Positions 42,954 through 44,374 of a stretch of DNA of 44,374 nt are shown piece by piece; the stretch's first letter is position 1; each line of letters opens with the position of its first letter. This DNA is from Treponema sp. GTDB lineage: Bacteria > Spirochaetota > Spirochaetia > Treponematales > Breznakiellaceae. The stretch spans positions 1 to 44,374 of the forward strand of contig WRIV01000017.1 in the NCBI GenBank assembly GCA_009782555.1, written 5' to 3'. Under the pieces are notes generated by a model, which had not been told where the DNA came from, did no database searches, and saw only the letters and a program-made list of their open reading frames with translations. The position numbers and the translations under genes are program-made.

Positions 42954-43907
42954 ATGGTACCGGTACCGAAGGAATTACTTGATTTTATCCGGAACGGAAC
43001 AAGCTTTATCGTCGCTGGTCACGAAGAGCCCGATGGGGATTGTGTGGGGAGCCAACTGGCCCTTACTTCCCTGCTCCGGCGGCTGGGAAAAAAAGCTGTA
43101 CCCTGCTCAGCTGGTCCCTTTAAACGAACCGAAATAAAACCCTATGAGGGGCGTTTCCTCCCCTGCCCAACGGAAAAGGAAGGGCTTCGGGTTATTGTGA
43201 TGGACTGTTCCCTTCGGGAACGGGTGGGAGATCTTCCCATCGATGGATTGCTTTCTGCGGCGGTGGATCACCATGCTTCGGGGAATTTCTGGGGAACGGT
43301 GTCTTACCTGGACCCCCATGCTCCGGCGGCTGCCCTTATGACAGAAAGGATATTTCGGGCCCTGGGAGAGGAACCTACTGTGGAGGAAGCGGAGCTTCTC
43401 CTTTTTGGCCTTTGTACCGATACAGGTTTTTTCCGCCACCTGGACGAAACCGGGACGGAGACGTTTCTTGCCGCCGCCCGGCTTACCGCCGCCGGCGCCA
43501 GCCCCAAAAAAGCATTTGCCGCTATCCATGGAGGAAAAACCCTTAATTCACGGATCCTAATGGGAACCGCACTGGCCAAGGCAAAACCTTACTACGGCGG
43601 CAGACTCCTCCTTTCTGGTACAACGCTGGAAGAATCGGAACAATACGGCATGGAAAGCCGGGATTCGGATGCAATCTACCAGGTCCTCCAGTCGGTAGAA
43701 GGAGTGGAGGCTATGGCTTTGCTTCGCCAGGAAAACAGCGAAGAATGCACCCTGGGTCTCCGTTCCCGGGATCGCATTGATGTGGCGGCCATTGCAAAAA
43801 TATTTGGCGGCGGCGGCCACAAAAACGCCGCAGGAGCCAAGACTTCGGGCACCATTGCGGAACTGGAAGAAAAACTTACAGCGGCCTTTGCGGAATGGTT
43901 TAATTGA
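42954..43907 (+). CDS. nrnA: DHH-family phosphoesterase (NrnA-like)
   Basis: A 317-residue DHH/DHHA1 enzyme, like NrnA, which degrades nanoRNA, pAp or cyclic-dinucleotide products. Motifs: HEEPDGDCVGSQLAL (DxD), VIVMDCS, the DHH motif in AAVDHHASGN, LCTDTGFF, and a DHHA1 GGGGHKNAAGA at the end. ATG 42954 follows GGAGTAAG; GTG 42939 is also open. It starts 15 bases after the M24 gene, probably in one message. Confidence 0.88.
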   Translation: MVPVPKELLDFIRNGTSFIVAGHEEPDGDCVGSQLALTSLLRRLGKKAVPCSAGPFKRTEIKPYEGRFLPCPTEKEGLRVIVMDCSLRERVGDLPIDGLLSAAVDHHASGNFWGTVSYLDPHAPAAALMTERIFRALGEEPTVEEAELLLFGLCTDTGFFRHLDETGTETFLAAARLTAAGASPKKAFAAIHGGKTLNSRILMGTALAKAKPYYGGRLLLSGTTLEESEQYGMESRDSDAIYQVLQSVEGVEAMALLRQENSEECTLGLRSRDRIDVAAIAKIFGGGGHKNAAGAKTSGTIAELEEKLTAAFAEWFN

Positions 43908-44374
43908 AAAGTGTAAACCCAAAACTGGCATCAGCTGCATTTACAATCGTAATGTCAATAATTATTGAAAGAAAACAAAAATAAATATTTTTTAGGTTAA
44001 ACAGGAATTTTTTGTTCTGGAAATGGGAAGAGTTTTATGACCCGTAATGTGCATAGGGTAATATGGGGGAAGGATGCAAAAAAGCGTACCAACGGCAGAC
44101 TGGTGCTGTTTCATGAACCCATATAAAGATATGGCAAATTAGCCATATCAAACATTCCGAAGCAGATTTTAACCCTCAAAAACACTCCCGCCGGGGGGTC
44201 GTATTTCCCGGCGGGGCGCACGGTCATTTATGGCGCAGCATAGCAAATAAGAAGCGTGTTTTCTTTCCCCGCAAGATAAAAGTTTGGAGGTTAACAAATA
44301 TATAGTGTAATGAGAAAAAAACATTACAAAAGAATTAAATAATTATTATTTTTGTATTGACAGATAAATAGTTC
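43908..44374. other. Gene-poor window end
   Basis: 467 bases without a convincing gene. They hold a 29-codon ORF (44037-44126), a GATATGGC/GCCATATC hairpin (44128-44149), a GC-rich 9-bp hairpin CCCGCCGGG/CCCGGCGGG (44187-44215), and a TTGACA -35-like box at 44357-44362. The last would belong to a promoter running out of the window. Confidence 0.5.
44037..44126 (+). CDS. Possible 29-residue small ORF
   Basis: ATG 44037, preceded by GGGAAGAG, encodes a basic peptide beginning MTRNVHRVIWGKDAKK and ending FHEPI. The stop lies two bases before a perfect 8-bp hairpin. No family is recognised, and the support is only SD-like spacing and the hairpin. Confidence 0.25.
   Translation: MTRNVHRVIWGKDAKKRTNGRLVLFHEPI

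Noticed and set aside
44187-44215. GC-rich hairpin as a terminator of the DHH gene
   Set aside because: No T-run follows and it lies about 280 bases after the stop codon.

Overview
The window reads like the chromosome of a spirochaete, most likely a Treponema of the termite-gut or free-living type. This is inferred from gene content (an rplU-prp-rpmA-obg-nadD-LCP-rsfS run, spoVG beside ispE, lax lipoboxes, class III cyclase, SpoVG and M23 proteins of treponemal flavour), not from a database match. Base composition is moderate in the housekeeping parts and clearly AT-rich around 10.4-11.25 kb.

Layout. 1-160: 5S rRNA and its terminator, the tail of an rRNA operon. 388-7311: DEAD-box RNA helicase, pgeF, argS, an XRE-cupin regulator and an acyl-CoA synthetase, all on the plus strand. 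7326-14076: the accessory segment. It holds a stand-alone receiver protein, tandem perfect hairpins beside an 11-codon ORF, an Agr-like LytTR regulator/GHKL kinase pair, an AT-rich unknown membrane protein, a lipoprotein, and a decayed insertion sequence with recognisable terminal inverted repeats. 14144-18835: ribosome-biogenesis operon (L21, Prp, L27, Obg, NadD-YqeK fusion, LCP protein, RsfS). 18814-24179: a hyperacidic small protein, ispE, spoVG, pepF, a LEA14-like lipoprotein, a sigma-like HTH protein and a conserved small protein. 24246-28455: class III nucleotide cyclase, then a minus-strand DUF4130/radical-SAM DNA-metabolism pair and a Cys-rich DUF6485 protein. 28568-33206: outer-membrane barrel protein, alpha/beta hydrolase, PfkB sugar kinase, aroC. 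33195-36198: split chromate transporter behind aspS. 36314-43907: 2[4Fe-4S] ferredoxin, M23 peptidase, a 911-residue TPR/P-loop protein, argF, a secreted unknown, an M24 peptidase and a DHH phosphoesterase. 43908-44374: a gene-poor end.

Most genes are single-copy housekeeping functions in short, tightly overlapping operons. Several genes have a good -10 box 6-11 bases from the start codon and no Shine-Dalgarno sequence, suggesting leaderless messages. The most interesting parts are (1) the Agr-like two-component locus with a tiny ORF and stacked hairpins upstream, (2) the radical-SAM/DUF4130 pair, whose promoter contains a perfect palindrome, (3) a shared hairpin that encloses the ribosome-binding site of argS and the acyl-CoA synthetase, and (4) traces of rearrangement around the insertion-sequence remnant.
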